DNA of 64,000 nt, from assembly GCF_023554255.2 (NCBI RefSeq), contig NZ_JAMJWD020000001.1, forward strand, positions 248,001 to 312,000. The letters run 5' to 3'. This document shows, one piece after another, positions 1 through 9,182 of the stretch. Below the pieces are notes generated by a model. It had not been told where the DNA came from. It saw only the letters and a program-made list of their open reading frames with translations, and made no database searches. Positions within the stretch are counted from its first letter, which is position 1, and every line of letters begins with the position of its first letter. This DNA is from Phyllobacterium sp. 21LDTY02-6. Lineage in GTDB: Bacteria > Pseudomonadota > Alphaproteobacteria > Rhizobiales > Rhizobiaceae. Both the position numbers and the translations under genes were made by a program.

Positions 1-1
1 G

Positions 2-685
2 ACGGTGCGGGCCATGAAGATGCACGGCGGCATCGCCAAGGCCGATCTCGGCGCCGAGAACACGGCGGCGGTGAAGGCAGGCTGCGCCAATCTCGGCCGC
101 CACATGGAAAACGTCCGCCAGTTCGGCGTTCCGGTCATCGTTGCCATCAATCATTTCACCGCCGATACCGATGCCGAGATCGAGACGCTCAAGGCCTTCG
201 TCGCCGCGCATGGCGCGGAAGCGGTGGTCTGCAAGCACTGGGCGCACGGCTCGGCGGGCATCGAGGAACTGGCGCACAAGGTCGCGGCGCTCGCGAGGAG
301 CGGCAGCGCGCAGTTTTCGCCGCTCTACGAGGACGAGATGCCGCTGTTCGACAAGATCGACACGATCGTCAAGCGCATCTATCGCGGCGCGGAGGCGGCC
401 GCCGATGCCAGCGTGCTGGAACAGCTGCGCCGCTGGGAGGAGGCCGGCTATGGCCATCTGCCGGTCTGCATGGCGAAGACGCAATATTCGTTCTCAACCG
501 ATCCCGAACTGCGCGGCGCTCCGGTCAATCATGTGGTGCATGTGCGCGAGGTGCGCCTGTCGGCGGGCGCGGGTTTCGTCGTCGCCATCTGCGGCGAGAT
601 CATGACCATGCCCGGCCTGCCGAAATCGCCCGCGGCGGAGCGGATATTCCTCAATGAGGAAGGGCTGGTGGAAGGGCTGTTCTGA
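2..685 (+). CDS. fhs: Formate--tetrahydrofolate ligase, C-terminal part (5' truncated by window)
   Basis: This is the last ~228 residues of a ~557-residue cytosolic enzyme that makes 10-formyl-THF from formate, THF and ATP for one-carbon metabolism. The frame is already open at the first bases and carries strongly conserved family segments: [16 protein letters not shown] near the start, [14 protein letters not shown], a central AKTQYSF and the terminal [18 protein letters not shown]. The ATP-binding N-terminal half lies upstream of the window. The visible part has no frameshift and ends in TGA. The trp leader region follows 88 bases downstream on the same strand, so the two are separate units. 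The assignment is secure; only the start is missing. Confidence 0.96.
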   Translation, partial: TVRAMKMHGGIAKADLGAENTAAVKAGCANLGRHMENVRQFGVPVIVAINHFTADTDAEIETLKAFVAAHGAEAVVCKHWAHGSAGIEELAHKVAALARSGSAQFSPLYEDEMPLFDKIDTIVKRIYRGAEAAADASVLEQLRRWEEAGYGHLPVCMAKTQYSFSTDPELRGAPVNHVVHVREVRLSAGAGFVVAICGEIMTMPGLPKSPAAERIFLNEEGLVEGLF

Positions 686-736
686 GGCGCCCGGCGCCGC
701 GACGGCACTTCTGGGCCGGTGCTTCCAAATTTCCTG

Positions 737-765
737 TTGCAAGCGGCGCCGGCTGGGGCTAACAA
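737..765 (+). promoter_or_regulatory. Candidate promoter of the trp leader / trpE(G)
   Basis: TTGCAA at 737-742 and TAACAA at 760-765 are separated by exactly 17 bases, fitting a sigma-70-type promoter. The -10 hexamer ends only eight bases before the trpL ATG at 774. A start 6-9 bases downstream would therefore put the mRNA 5' end on or next to the ATG, meaning a leaderless leader peptide. Rhizobial trpL transcripts are known to start this way. The hexamers are inferred by eye; the start site has not been measured here. Confidence 0.5.
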
Positions 766-773
766 TCGCGGCC

Positions 774-833
774 ATGAATACTGTCTGCATCATCTCGAAT
801 GGTTGGTGGTGGGTCGCGTCAAGCGGCCGCTAA
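774..833 (+). CDS. trpL: trp operon leader peptide (19 aa, three consecutive Trp)
   Basis: A 19-codon frame runs from ATG 774 to TAA 831-833 and contains three tandem TGG codons at 804-812, in the context GWWW. It lies 110 bases upstream of the trpE(G) start and is followed by a terminator-like hairpin, the standard layout of ribosome-mediated trp attenuation. Stalling at the Trp codons when charged tRNA-Trp is scarce would favour an antiterminator. The palindromic GCGGCCGC at 823-830 can pair with GGCCGC at 863-868, which is the left arm of the terminator. No Shine-Dalgarno is visible, consistent with a leaderless message. In Sinorhizobium meliloti the released leader RNA and peptide also act in trans; whether that holds here is inference. 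Confidence 0.85.
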   Translation: MNTVCIISNGWWWVASSGR

Positions 834-862
834 AGCCTTTTGCATGCAGGTAAAAGGGACAG

Positions 863-893
863 GGCCGCAACGGGTAATCCGGGCGGCCTTTTT
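863..893 (+). terminator. trp attenuator terminator hairpin
   Basis: GGCCGC at 863-868 pairs with GCGGCC at 883-888. An inner CGG/CCG pairing (871-873 with 879-881) may extend the stem, and TTTTT follows at 889-893. It sits between the leader peptide and trpE(G), so it is the regulated terminator of the attenuator. Its left arm can alternatively pair with 823-828 inside the leader frame. Confidence 0.8.
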
Positions 894-943
894 GTTTGAC
901 CCCGTCCGGAATGCCCGAAAGCCAATGCAACAAGGAACGGAAC

Positions 944-3127
944 ATGCATAGAATTGAGGGTGACGTCGAGATTTTCGACACCAAGGGCGGGGTGACGATC
1001 ACGCGGTCGCGGGCAGCGACGGATTACGCCACCGCCATCGACGGCTATGTGGATGCGCTGGATGAGCGGCGCGGCGCGGTCTTCTCGTCGAACTACGAAT
1101 ATCCGGGCCGTTATACGCGCTGGGATACGGCGATCGTCGATCCGCCGCTGGTCATAACGTCCAATGGCCGCCACATGACGATCGAAGCGCTCAATGGCCG
1201 CGGCGAGGTGCTGCTGGTGCCGATCCGCCAGGTGGTGAGCGATCTCGACGACGTGACGGTTTCGAACGCCGACGCCGTGAAGCTCGATCTGGAGATCGCC
1301 CTGCCATCGCGGCCGTTCACCGAGGAGGAGCGTTCGCGCATTCCTTCGGTTTTCACCGTGCTTCGGGCCATCGTGGCGCTGTTCTTCACCGAGGACGATG
1401 CAAATCTCGGGCTTTATGGCGCATTCGGCTATGATCTGGCCTTCCAGTTCGATCCGATCGAATACAAGCTGAAGCGCCCCGACGACCAGCGCGACATCGT
1501 GCTCTACCTGCCGGACGAGATACTCGTCGTCGATCACCATGCGGCGAAGGCATGGCTCGACCGCTACGATTATGCCTATGGGGGCCGATCGACGGAGGGG
1601 CTGCCGAGGACGACCGAAACCCGGCCATTCCAGCCGACCTACGCCATTCCGGGGCGCGGCGACCATAATCCCGGCGATTATGCCGAACTCGTCAAGAAGG
1701 CGAAGGAAAGCTTCATGCGCGGCGATCTTTTCGAGGTCGTGCCGGGCCAGACCTTCCATGAGCGTTGCGAGACGTCGCCCTCGGTCATCTCGCGCCGCCT
1801 CAAGGCGATCAACCCGTCGCCCTATTCCTTCTATATCAATCTCGGCGACAATGAATATCTGGTCGGCGCATCGCCGGAAATGTTCGTGCGCGTCGTCGGG
1901 CGGCGCATCGAGACCTGCCCGATCTCGGGAACGATCAAGCGCGGCGAGGACGCCATCGCCGATGCGGAGCAGATCATAAAGCTGCTGAATTCGAAGAAGG
2001 ACGAGTCGGAACTGACCATGTGCTCCGACGTCGACCGCAACGACAAGAGCCGCGTCTGCGAGCCGGGTTCCGTGCGTGTCATCGGCCGGCGCCAGATCGA
2101 GATGTATTCGCGGCTCATCCATACGGTCGATCACATCGAAGGCCGCCTGCGCGAGGATATGGACGCCTTTGACGGCTTCCTGTCGCATGCCTGGGCGGTG
2201 ACGGTGACCGGCGCGCCCAAATTATGGGCGATGCGCTTCATCGAGGAGAACGAGCGCAGCCCGCGCGCCTGGTATGGCGGCGCCATCGGCATGGTCAATT
2301 TCAACGGCGACATGAATACGGGCCTGACCCTGCGCACCATCCGCATCAAGGATGGCGTGGCGCAGGTGCGCGCCGGGGCGACATTGCTCTATGATTCCGT
2401 GCCGGAGGAGGAGGAAGCCGAGACCGAGCTCAAGGCTTCCGCCATGATCGCCGCCGTCCGCGACGCCCACAAGAGCAACATCCCGGCGCAGGAGCGCGCG
2501 GTGGCCCGCGTCGGCGAGGGGCTGAACATATTGCTGGTCGATCACGAGGATTCCTTCGTCCACACATTGGCGAACTACTTCCGCCAGACCGGCGCGACGG
2601 TCACCACCGTGCGCTCGCCCGTGGCCGACGAGATCTTCGATCGCGTCAAGCCGGATCTGGTCGTATTGTCGCCCGGGCCCGGCATGCCGGAGGATTTCGA
2701 CTGCAAGGCGACGATCAGGCGGGCGCGGGGCCGCCAGTTGCCGATCTTCGGCGTCTGCCTCGGCCTGCAGGCGCTGACGGAGGCCTATGGCGGCTCGCTG
2801 CGGCAATTGCACGTGCCCATGCACGGCAAGCCGTCGCGCATCCGCATCACCCGGCAGGGCAGGATATTCTCCGGCCTGCCGAAGGAAGTCACCGTCGGCC
2901 GCTACCACTCGATCTTTGCCGATCCGGTGCGCCTGCCGGATGAATTCATCGTCACCGCGGAAACCGAGGATGGCGTCATCATGGCGTTCGAGCACAAGAG
3001 CGAGCCGATCGCGGCCGTGCAGTTTCATCCCGAATCCATCATGACACTCGGGTCCAATGCTGGTATGCGCATGATCGAGAACGTCGTCGCACATCTGCCG
3101 CGGCGGGCAAAGGAGCGGGCGGCCTGA
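944..3127 (+). CDS. trpE(G): Anthranilate synthase, fused TrpE-TrpG
   Basis: A ~727-residue fusion catalyses chorismate plus glutamine to anthranilate, the first step of tryptophan synthesis. The TrpE part (about 1-510) has the rhizobial N-terminal [14 protein letters not shown] block, the chorismate-binding segments [16 protein letters not shown] and [10 protein letters not shown], and [13 protein letters not shown]. The TrpG part (about 530-727) has [13 protein letters not shown], the nucleophile loop GVCLGLQA (Cys near 604) and HPESI near 695. The start at ATG 944 has AAGGAA upstream; an in-frame upstream extension to 896 would run through the leader. Expression should be controlled by the trpL attenuator. 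Separate trpE and trpG genes are the rule elsewhere; the fusion is typical of Rhizobiales and some Azospirillum. Confidence 0.97.
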   Translation: MHRIEGDVEIFDTKGGVTITRSRAATDYATAIDGYVDALDERRGAVFSSNYEYPGRYTRWDTAIVDPPLVITSNGRHMTIEALNGRGEVLLVPIRQVVSDLDDVTVSNADAVKLDLEIALPSRPFTEEERSRIPSVFTVLRAIVALFFTEDDANLGLYGAFGYDLAFQFDPIEYKLKRPDDQRDIVLYLPDEILVVDHHAAKAWLDRYDYAYGGRSTEGLPRTTETRPFQPTYAIPGRGDHNPGDYAELVKKAKESFMRGDLFEVVPGQTFHERCETSPSVISRRLKAINPSPYSFYINLGDNEYLVGASPEMFVRVVGRRIETCPISGTIKRGEDAIADAEQIIKLLNSKKDESELTMCSDVDRNDKSRVCEPGSVRVIGRRQIEMYSRLIHTVDHIEGRLREDMDAFDGFLSHAWAVTVTGAPKLWAMRFIEENERSPRAWYGGAIGMVNFNGDMNTGLTLRTIRIKDGVAQVRAGATLLYDSVPEEEEAETELKASAMIAAVRDAHKSNIPAQERAVARVGEGLNILLVDHEDSFVHTLANYFRQTGATVTTVRSPVADEIFDRVKPDLVVLSPGPGMPEDFDCKATIRRARGRQLPIFGVCLGLQALTEAYGGSLRQLHVPMHGKPSRIRITRQGRIFSGLPKEVTVGRYHSIFADPVRLPDEFIVTAETEDGVIMAFEHKSEPIAAVQFHPESIMTLGSNAGMRMIENVVAHLPRRAKERAA

Positions 3128-3157
3128 CCGGCAGCCCGCATTGCATGGTCTGGTCCG

Positions 3158-4075
3158 GTGCTTGAAATGAATGGTGAGAACACGGTCAAGCGGCTGGCAT
3201 TCTGGTCAATCTTCATCGGCATGGCCGTACTGGCGCTCAAATATTGCGCCTATTACGTCACCGGGTCGGTGGCGCTCTACTCCGATGCGCTGGAATCGAT
3301 CGTCAATGTGGTGGCGGCGCTGGCGGCCTGGTGGGCGATCAGGGTAAGCCACAAGCCGGCGGACCAGAATCATCCCTATGGGCACCACAAGGCGGAATAT
3401 TTCTCCGCCGTCATTGAAGGCGTGCTCATCATCCTCGCCGCCATCCTGATCCTGCGCGAGGTGTGGCTTGCCTGGGAAGCGCCGCGCCTGCTGGACCAGC
3501 CATGGACCGGCCTCGCCATCAACGGCGTCGCCTCGCTCATCAATGGCGTCTGGGGCTGGCTGCTCATCAGCGCGGGCCGCAGGCATCGGTCGCCGGCGCT
3601 CCTGGCCGACGGCAAGCACATCCTCACCGATGTCGTCACCTCCGTCGGCGTCTTTGCCGGCCTTGTCGGCGCGGTGCTGACGGGATGGACCGTGCTCGAT
3701 CCGGCGCTGGCGGTGATCGTCGCGATCAATATCCTAGTGCAGGGCTGGGGCGTCATCGGCAATTCGGTGCAGGGGCTGATGGATGGCGGCGTGGCGACGG
3801 AGGAGACCATGCGCATCCGCGACATCATCTCCGCCAATGCCAATGGCGCGCTCGAAGTCCACGATCTGAAGACCCGCATCGCGGGCCGCATGACCTTCAT
3901 CGAATTTCATCTCGTCGTCGAGGCCGACATGACCGTCGGCGATGCCCATGTCATCTGCGACCGGATCGAGGATGCGCTGATGAAGCAGATCCCCGATCTG
4001 GAAGTGGTCATCCATGTGGAGCCGGAGGACGAGGCGAAACTGCCGCCCGGCACGGCCGCAGTGCCCTTTGCGTAA
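3158..4075 (+). CDS. Cation diffusion facilitator family transporter
   Basis: An inner-membrane proton-coupled exporter of divalent metals (Zn, Fe, Mn or Co class) of about 305 residues, the usual family length. Several hydrophobic helices span residues 10-200. The conserved metal-site segments are visible: GSVALYSDALESIVNV in helix 2, HPYGHHKAEYFSAVIEG between helices 2 and 3, and ADGKHILTDVVTSVGV in helix 5 (the His/Asp pair). A soluble C-terminal dimer domain with FIEFHLVVEADMTV follows. Start choice is open: GTG at 3158 or ATG at 3167, neither with a strong ribosome site. It follows trpE(G) by 30 bases, which may only reflect proximity. The metal cannot be read from sequence. Confidence 0.9.
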   Translation: MLEMNGENTVKRLAFWSIFIGMAVLALKYCAYYVTGSVALYSDALESIVNVVAALAAWWAIRVSHKPADQNHPYGHHKAEYFSAVIEGVLIILAAILILREVWLAWEAPRLLDQPWTGLAINGVASLINGVWGWLLISAGRRHRSPALLADGKHILTDVVTSVGVFAGLVGAVLTGWTVLDPALAVIVAINILVQGWGVIGNSVQGLMDGGVATEETMRIRDIISANANGALEVHDLKTRIAGRMTFIEFHLVVEADMTVGDAHVICDRIEDALMKQIPDLEVVIHVEPEDEAKLPPGTAAVPFA

Positions 4076-4361
4076 GCGGCCGCCGTTGAGGCAAAGCCGC
4101 AACAGGCGTCACGATATATTTCAGTCGGTCATGATTTCGTTACAATTATGTTGACATAGAAGCAGCGTCACGTGACTAATCGCGTGGCAATGCGAATTCT
4201 CCGAAGCAATTCCGCGCAAAGCGCGAACATGGGGACAAGCTTTATACAGGATCATTCTCGCCGGGAGCGAGGATGCGGCACGCATGGCAGCTGGCTGAGC
4301 GCGGGTGGACGAACGCGGCTGTTTACAAATTTAGTTAACCTTTCACTACTAGGCTAAACTT

Positions 4362-5318
4362 ATGGGTAAACACTTCAACTTTGCACTCATGGCGGGACTC
4401 TTCCTCGCGGTGGCCGCCATCGGTCCGGCCTCGGCGCGCGGCACCGATGACTGCGCCGTGAAATCCAGTCCGGGCAAGGCAACGATCGTCACCGACGACG
4501 ACGTTGATCCGCGTCCCGATACTGATAATATCCAGTCCGCCGATGCCTGCGCGCCGAAGAAGATCAAGACCGCGCCGCAGCCCACCGGCAAGGCTGTGCC
4601 GATAAATGTACTAGCCACGGGTGGTGTCAGCATCTTGAACAAGGCAGTTAAGGGCGAAATCATTCCGCAGAGCGAAGGCGCGCTCCGCGACGACCTGTCG
4701 TTCCGCTATCGCATCTACAGGCCGCAGGCCGCCAATGGCGATACGATGGTGCTGCTGCACGGCTCGGGACAGGACGAGACCAGCCTCGTTTCCTTCGCCT
4801 CGAAGATCGCGCCCAATGCGGTGCTTCTCGCCGTGCGCGGACGCGTCGTCCAGGATGGCTCGACCCGCTGGTACCGCCGGCTGACGCCGGTCAGCTTCGA
4901 CCAGCAGGACATCCGCTCCGAGGCCACGGCCTTTGCCGAATTCCTCAGGCAGGCGACGGCCAAATACCGTTTCGACGCCAACCGCATGACCTTTCTCGGC
5001 TATTCGAACGGCGCCAACCTGATCAATTCGGTGATGATGCTCTATCCGGGCCTCGTCAAGCAGGCGGTGCTGCTGCGCTCGATGCCGGTGCTGACCGGCT
5101 CGGTCGATGCGGATCTCGCGCATGCGCGCGTGCTCACCGTGTCCGGCGCCGCCGACCAGCTCTATGCGCCCTATGCGCCGGCGCTGGAGGACATGCTGCG
5201 CTCGCATGGCGCGCGCGTCGAGGCCCGTTCGATCAAGTCGGACCATGGCCTCGGCAAGGATGATGTGCGCGTCGTCAGCGAATGGCTTTCCGGTGCGACC
5301 GCCCAGTTGAGAAAATAG
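4362..5318 (+). CDS. Secreted alpha/beta hydrolase (phospholipase/carboxylesterase-like)
   Basis: A 318-residue protein with an N-terminal signal peptide (hydrophobic LMAGLFLAVAAIG, likely cleavage after ASA at about residue 25) and then a ~60-residue low-complexity linker with several Cys. The hydrolase fold follows from about residue 100: VLLHGSGQDE (oxyanion region), nucleophile elbow GYSNGA (Ser near 213), acid in SGAADQ and the His in SDHGLG near 290. This is the pattern of the small esterase/phospholipase family whose cytosolic members act on acyl esters; here export to the periplasm is predicted. It stands alone with 286 bases of non-coding DNA upstream. The substrate is unknown. Confidence 0.8.
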   Translation: MGKHFNFALMAGLFLAVAAIGPASARGTDDCAVKSSPGKATIVTDDDVDPRPDTDNIQSADACAPKKIKTAPQPTGKAVPINVLATGGVSILNKAVKGEIIPQSEGALRDDLSFRYRIYRPQAANGDTMVLLHGSGQDETSLVSFASKIAPNAVLLAVRGRVVQDGSTRWYRRLTPVSFDQQDIRSEATAFAEFLRQATAKYRFDANRMTFLGYSNGANLINSVMMLYPGLVKQAVLLRSMPVLTGSVDADLAHARVLTVSGAADQLYAPYAPALEDMLRSHGARVEARSIKSDHGLGKDDVRVVSEWLSGATAQLRK

Positions 5319-5385
5319 GGTTTCCGCCCGGCTTCATTATCAAGATACTTGCATCATGGCGGCCAGTCGGTTACTTCTTGCCGCC

Positions 5386-5493
5386 ATGAACACGCACGAG
5401 ACATCATTGTCCTTCTCCGTCCGCGCCCGCGGCACGGTTCGTCGTGCGCTACCGCTTCTTCTCGGCCTTATCGGCGATCGCCGGGCTCGTTGA
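5386..5493 (+). CDS. Candidate leu operon leader peptide (35 aa)
   Basis: A 35-codon frame from ATG 5386 to TGA 5491-5493 has a Leu-rich end: CTA CCG CTT CTT CTC GGC CTT at 5449-5469, reading L-P-L-L-L-G-L. It sits 126 bases before leuA and is directly followed by a large nested hairpin (5493-5535). A leucine-codon cluster just before a competing RNA structure, upstream of the first leucine-pathway enzyme, is the hallmark of leu attenuation. No strong ribosome site precedes the ATG. The call rests on codon content and context and has not been tested by conservation. Confidence 0.6.
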   Translation: MNTHETSLSFSVRARGTVRRALPLLLGLIGDRRAR

Positions 5494-5535
5494 GGAGCGT
5501 CCGGCGGTCGATGCCGCCGCAAGGCTCTCGCTCCT
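5493..5535 (+). terminator. Candidate leu attenuator hairpin
   Basis: AGGAGCG at 5493-5499 pairs with CGCTCCT at 5529-5535, and an inner CGGCGG/CCGCCG stem lies at about 5502-5519. The structure begins at the stop codon of the Leu-rich leader. The following bases (TACCCTTTAC) are only weakly U-rich, so termination efficiency is uncertain. Confidence 0.45.
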
Positions 5536-5619
5536 TACCCTTTACAAGACAAGTTCAACGCCTAAAAAGAATGCCGCGACTGCTGCCACCAGGCGCATCG
5601 GGCTGGAAACGAGAAGCAG

Positions 5620-7326
5620 ATGACCGACATGATCAACCAATCAGCAAACAAGGGCATGCCGAGCGCGGCGCAGAAATACGAAGCCTATCCGCTCGTCGAC
5701 ATGAGAGACCGCCAATGGCCGTCGAAACGCATTGAAACCGCGCCGATCTGGTGTTCCGTCGACCTGCGCGACGGCAACCAGGCGCTGGTCGATCCCATGG
5801 GCCACGACCGCAAGGTGCGCATGTTCGCGCTGCTGCTCGACATGGGCTTCAAGGAGATCGAGATCGGCTTTCCCTCCGCCTCGCAGACCGATTTCGATTT
5901 CTGCCGCTGGTGCGTGGAGGAGGGCAATGTGCCGGACGACCTGTCGCTGCAGGTCCTGGTCCAGTGCCGGCCGGAGCTGATCGCGCGCACCTTCGAGGCA
6001 TTGGAGGGCGCCAACCGGCCGATCGTGCATTTCTACAATTCCACCAGCGAATTGCAGCGCCGGGTGGTGTTCAACAAGGATGTCGGCGGCATCAAGGCCA
6101 TAGCCACCGATGCGGCCAAGATGATCACCGACATGGCGGCGAAGGCCGGCGGCGGCTACCGCTTCGAATATTCGCCCGAGAGCTTCACCGGTACCGAACT
6201 CGAAGTCGCGCTCGACATCTGCAATGCCGTCAGCGAGATCGTCAGGCCGACCCCCGACAACAAGCTGATCATCAACCTGCCTTCGACGGTGGAAATGTCG
6301 ACGCCCAACATCTATGCGGACCGCATCGAGTGGATGTGCAGGCAGCTCGACAATCGCGAAAACCTGATCGTGTCGCTGCACCCGCACAATGATCGCGGCA
6401 CCGGCATCGCGGCGACTGAACTCGGGCTGATGGCCGGCGCCGACAGGGTCGAGGGCACGCTGTTCGGCAATGGCGAGCGCACGGGCAATGTCGATATCGT
6501 CACGCTGGCGCTGAACATGTTCACGCAAGGCGTCGATCCCGGCATCGACTGCTCCGACATCAACCGGATGAAGGAAGTCTACGAATATTCCAACCAGCTG
6601 GTGATACCCGAGCGGCATCCCTATGTCGGCGAACTCGTCTATACGGCTTTCTCCGGCTCGCACCAGGATGCGATCAACAAGGGCATGAAGGCGATCAAGC
6701 AGGCCAACAAGCCGCTGTGGGAAGTGCCCTACCTGCCGATCGATCCGCAGGATGTCGGCCGCAGCTATGAGGCGATCATCCGCATCAATTCGCAGTCGGG
6801 CAAGGGCGGCATCGCCTATATCCTGCAGGCGGATTACGGCCTCAACCTGCCGCGCGGCATGCAGGTGGAGTTCCGCGGGGATATCCAGGCGATCACCGAC
6901 GAGGAAGGCAAGGAGATGCCTTCGCGACGGATCTACGAGCGCTTCCAGGAGCTTTATGTCGAGCAGCCGGGCGGCCGCCTCAAATTCGTCGATCACCACA
7001 CCTATCCGGATACTGAGCACAAGGGCATGCGCATCCTCTCCGCCGAGATCACCGACGGCGGCGAGACGAAGCGCATCGAGGGCAGGGGCACCGGGCCGGT
7101 CGATGGTTTCATCGATGCGCTGTCGCATTATCTCGGCTTCCGGCTGTCGGTGGTCAATTATTCGGAACATTCGCTCCAGCATGGTTCGGACGCCGCCGCC
7201 ATCAGCTATATGGAGATCGAGCATCCGGGCGGGAAAATCTTCGGCGCCGGCATCAACAAGAACATCGTGACCGCCTCGCTCGAAGGCATCGTCTCCGCCG
7301 CGAACCGCATCCTCGCCTCGCGCTAG
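5620..7326 (+). CDS. leuA: 2-isopropylmalate synthase
   Basis: A 568-residue cytosolic enzyme condensing 2-ketoisovalerate and acetyl-CoA, the committed step of leucine synthesis. The N-terminal TIM barrel (about 40-330) shows CSVDLRDGNQAL (metal-binding Asp), FEYSPESFTGTE, the metal motif SLHPHNDRG near residue 253 and GNGERTGNVD. A linker and the C-terminal leucine-sensing domain follow (about 440-568, ending near GAGINKNIVTASLEG). This is the long form of about 560 residues found in actinobacteria and many alphaproteobacteria. ATG 5620 follows a GAGAAGCAG ribosome site. A leader peptide and hairpin upstream suggest attenuation by leucine supply, in addition to feedback inhibition. Confidence 0.96.
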   Translation: MTDMINQSANKGMPSAAQKYEAYPLVDMRDRQWPSKRIETAPIWCSVDLRDGNQALVDPMGHDRKVRMFALLLDMGFKEIEIGFPSASQTDFDFCRWCVEEGNVPDDLSLQVLVQCRPELIARTFEALEGANRPIVHFYNSTSELQRRVVFNKDVGGIKAIATDAAKMITDMAAKAGGGYRFEYSPESFTGTELEVALDICNAVSEIVRPTPDNKLIINLPSTVEMSTPNIYADRIEWMCRQLDNRENLIVSLHPHNDRGTGIAATELGLMAGADRVEGTLFGNGERTGNVDIVTLALNMFTQGVDPGIDCSDINRMKEVYEYSNQLVIPERHPYVGELVYTAFSGSHQDAINKGMKAIKQANKPLWEVPYLPIDPQDVGRSYEAIIRINSQSGKGGIAYILQADYGLNLPRGMQVEFRGDIQAITDEEGKEMPSRRIYERFQELYVEQPGGRLKFVDHHTYPDTEHKGMRILSAEITDGGETKRIEGRGTGPVDGFIDALSHYLGFRLSVVNYSEHSLQHGSDAAAISYMEIEHPGGKIFGAGINKNIVTASLEGIVSAANRILASR

Positions 7327-7350
7327 ATTCGGGTCGCGAACAAGATGGAT

Positions 7351-7371
7351 CGGGAGGTGTTTCGCCTCCCG
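7351..7371 (+). terminator. Possible leuA terminator hairpin
   Basis: CGGGAGG (7351-7357) pairs perfectly with CCTCCCG (7365-7371) over a 7-base loop, 25 bases after the leuA stop. Only a weak pyrimidine run follows, so it could be a terminator or a 3'-end stabiliser. Confidence 0.4.
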
Positions 7372-7519
7372 GTCTTCGCGCCTAATGAATTAGAGCAAAG
7401 GCCCTGTTACACCAAAGGATAGGCCGAATTCCGCCAAGTTTCAGGTGCATTGAACGGGCAGGATTGCTACGCTCACGCGGTTCCGGATGTCCCGCGCGAG
7501 CGCTTTTTCTGAAAGTAAG

Positions 7520-8149
7520 ATGCAAGAGAATTCCAACCCCAAAAGTCGGCTCAGCCTTGCAGAAGCAGTTCGCGGCGCGCAGATCGCCATGGCTGACAGG
7601 GGGGATTTTGCCAGCGATGCGCGCGAGGCCGATCTTGCCCGGATAGAGCTGCTGGCGCAGGATCTGCAGCCGGTGTTCGACGACGTGCCGGAGGACGACC
7701 AGCAATGGGATTTCGCCATCTCGAAGGGCCAGCAGCCGCGCCTGTGGATCGATGCGACCTCGCATGTGGTCATCGCCCGTGACCGGCGCACCTACCGGTT
7801 CCTGCGCGACACGCGGGCCGGGCGCATCGTCGTCGCCGAAACGGTCGATATCCGCGCCATGGCCGATGCCGTCACCAATTACATCGCCGAGCGCATCGTC
7901 GAGCGGCGCTATCTGATGGAGGGGCGGCGCAGCGCCCTTGTCGATGCCAGGCCCGTCAAGGAAGCGAGGGAAGCGCCCGGCGCGCCGGTGGCGGTCACGG
8001 TGCCGGCCGGCAGCGCTCGGCAGCGGTCGCGCCTCAGCGCCTTCTTCACTGCCCTGTTCTGGTTCCTGATCGGCGCTTCGGCCGGTGCGGCGGCACTGGT
8101 GCTGTTGTTCCGGGAGCGCTTCGCCAGCCTCGCCGGTCTGGTCCAGTGA
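7520..8149 (+). CDS. Conserved hypothetical protein with C-terminal membrane anchor
   Basis: About 209 residues; I do not recognise a named family. A soluble acidic N-terminal region (about 1-150) contains WDFAISKGQQPRLWIDATSHVVI and RTYRFLRDTRAGRIVVAE, blocks that look strongly conserved and fold-like. A Pro/Ala linker and one transmembrane segment near the C-terminus (FFTALFWFLIGASAGAAALVLLF) follow. The topology suggests a cytoplasmic domain tethered to the inner membrane. I chose ATG 7520; an in-frame ATG at 7487 would add 11 residues. It is co-directional with leuA but almost 200 bases downstream. The opposing metallophosphoesterase gene ends immediately after it (8149/8150). Confidence 0.7.
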   Translation: MQENSNPKSRLSLAEAVRGAQIAMADRGDFASDAREADLARIELLAQDLQPVFDDVPEDDQQWDFAISKGQQPRLWIDATSHVVIARDRRTYRFLRDTRAGRIVVAETVDIRAMADAVTNYIAERIVERRYLMEGRRSALVDARPVKEAREAPGAPVAVTVPAGSARQRSRLSAFFTALFWFLIGASAGAAALVLLFRERFASLAGLVQ

Positions 8150-9079
8150 CTAATATGTCCGCGCCAGTTGCGCGCCGACGGTCAGCTCATGTTCGCGGAT
8201 CGTGCGGATGGTCATCTGCGCATCGACGATGCCGCGCTCCGTCATGCGGCATGTCCAGCCGGCATTGGTCCGCGCGATGCTGAAGAGATTGAACGCGCCG
8301 GCCGGCTTGTGGCTGCTGGCGAAGCCCTGGCTGGCGGATGGCACGCAGACCACCGGTATCGACCAGTCGGGCCCGCCTATCTGGTAGATGGTGGAAAGGT
8401 GGGTATGGCCGTGCAGCACGAGTTCGGCCCCGTGCTCGCGCACCGTGCGCTGGAAAAGCCCGATGCCGAGCAGGCGCTTGTGCGAGGGCGCAGCGCCGCG
8501 GACCGGCGGGTGGTGGATCATCACGACGCGGAACAGGCCGCGCCGGCCCGTCTCCGCCAGAATCTCGCCCAGCTTCTGCGCCTGCTTGCTGCGGATGTCG
8601 CCCGTTGCCATGAAGGGCGCCGTGGCGCGCGCCGATGAGACGCCGATGAGCGCGACGTCGCCGCGCACCCGCAGATAGGGAAATTCCACCGGGCTTTTCT
8701 CGGCGCTCTGGCGGTCGCCGCGCATCCATGCTTCCCAGAACAGCCGCGTCTTCTTCAGCGCGCCGGGCACATAGGCGTCGTGATTGCCGGGGACGACCGA
8801 GACATCGTCCGGATCGCCGAGCGTCTTCAGCCAGGCCCGCGCCGTTTCCAGCTCCTCGTCCAGCGCCAGATTGACGAGATCGCCGGTCACGGCAATGTGA
8901 TCCGGCGCATTGGCCTTGAGATCGGCAATCACCATGTCGAGCGCGCCGCCGGCCATCGCCTCCCGCCGGTTGGAGCGCCAGTTGATATAGCCGGTAATGC
9001 GCTTTGAAATCAGCTCGCGCAGCGTCAGCGATGGCAGTGGCGACAGGTGTATGTCGGAGATGTGGGCGAGACGGAACAT
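8150..9079 (-). CDS. Metallophosphoesterase (calcineurin-like)
   Basis: A 309-residue predicted cytosolic phosphoesterase with the full metallophosphatase signature: SDIHLSP at the N-terminus, GDLVN, VPGNHD, a central MIHHPP and GHTHLS. All two-metal ligands are present, so it should be active. The best-known relatives are cyclic-nucleotide or UDP-sugar hydrolases, but nothing here fixes the substrate. It converges on the hypothetical at 7520-8149 with no gap. Its start faces a 730-base intergenic region with several repeats. Confidence 0.88.
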   Translation of the reverse strand: MFRLAHISDIHLSPLPSLTLRELISKRITGYINWRSNRREAMAGGALDMVIADLKANAPDHIAVTGDLVNLALDEELETARAWLKTLGDPDDVSVVPGNHDAYVPGALKKTRLFWEAWMRGDRQSAEKSPVEFPYLRVRGDVALIGVSSARATAPFMATGDIRSKQAQKLGEILAETGRRGLFRVVMIHHPPVRGAAPSHKRLLGIGLFQRTVREHGAELVLHGHTHLSTIYQIGGPDWSIPVVCVPSASQGFASSHKPAGAFNLFSIARTNAGWTCRMTERGIVDAQMTIRTIREHELTVGAQLARTY

Positions 9080-9182
9080 CGAATTAGCATTAGGGATTTA
9101 TCGGCTCGAAATCCAGTGACAGAACAGTCGCACGGGCGGGGCCGTCGCTGCCGGTCTCTGGGGCAATGGCAGGTACTGTACC

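Noticed and set aside
5641-7224. Long open frame antisense to leuA
   Set aside because: It mirrors the leuA codons in high-GC DNA, has no ribosome site and no recognisable domain.
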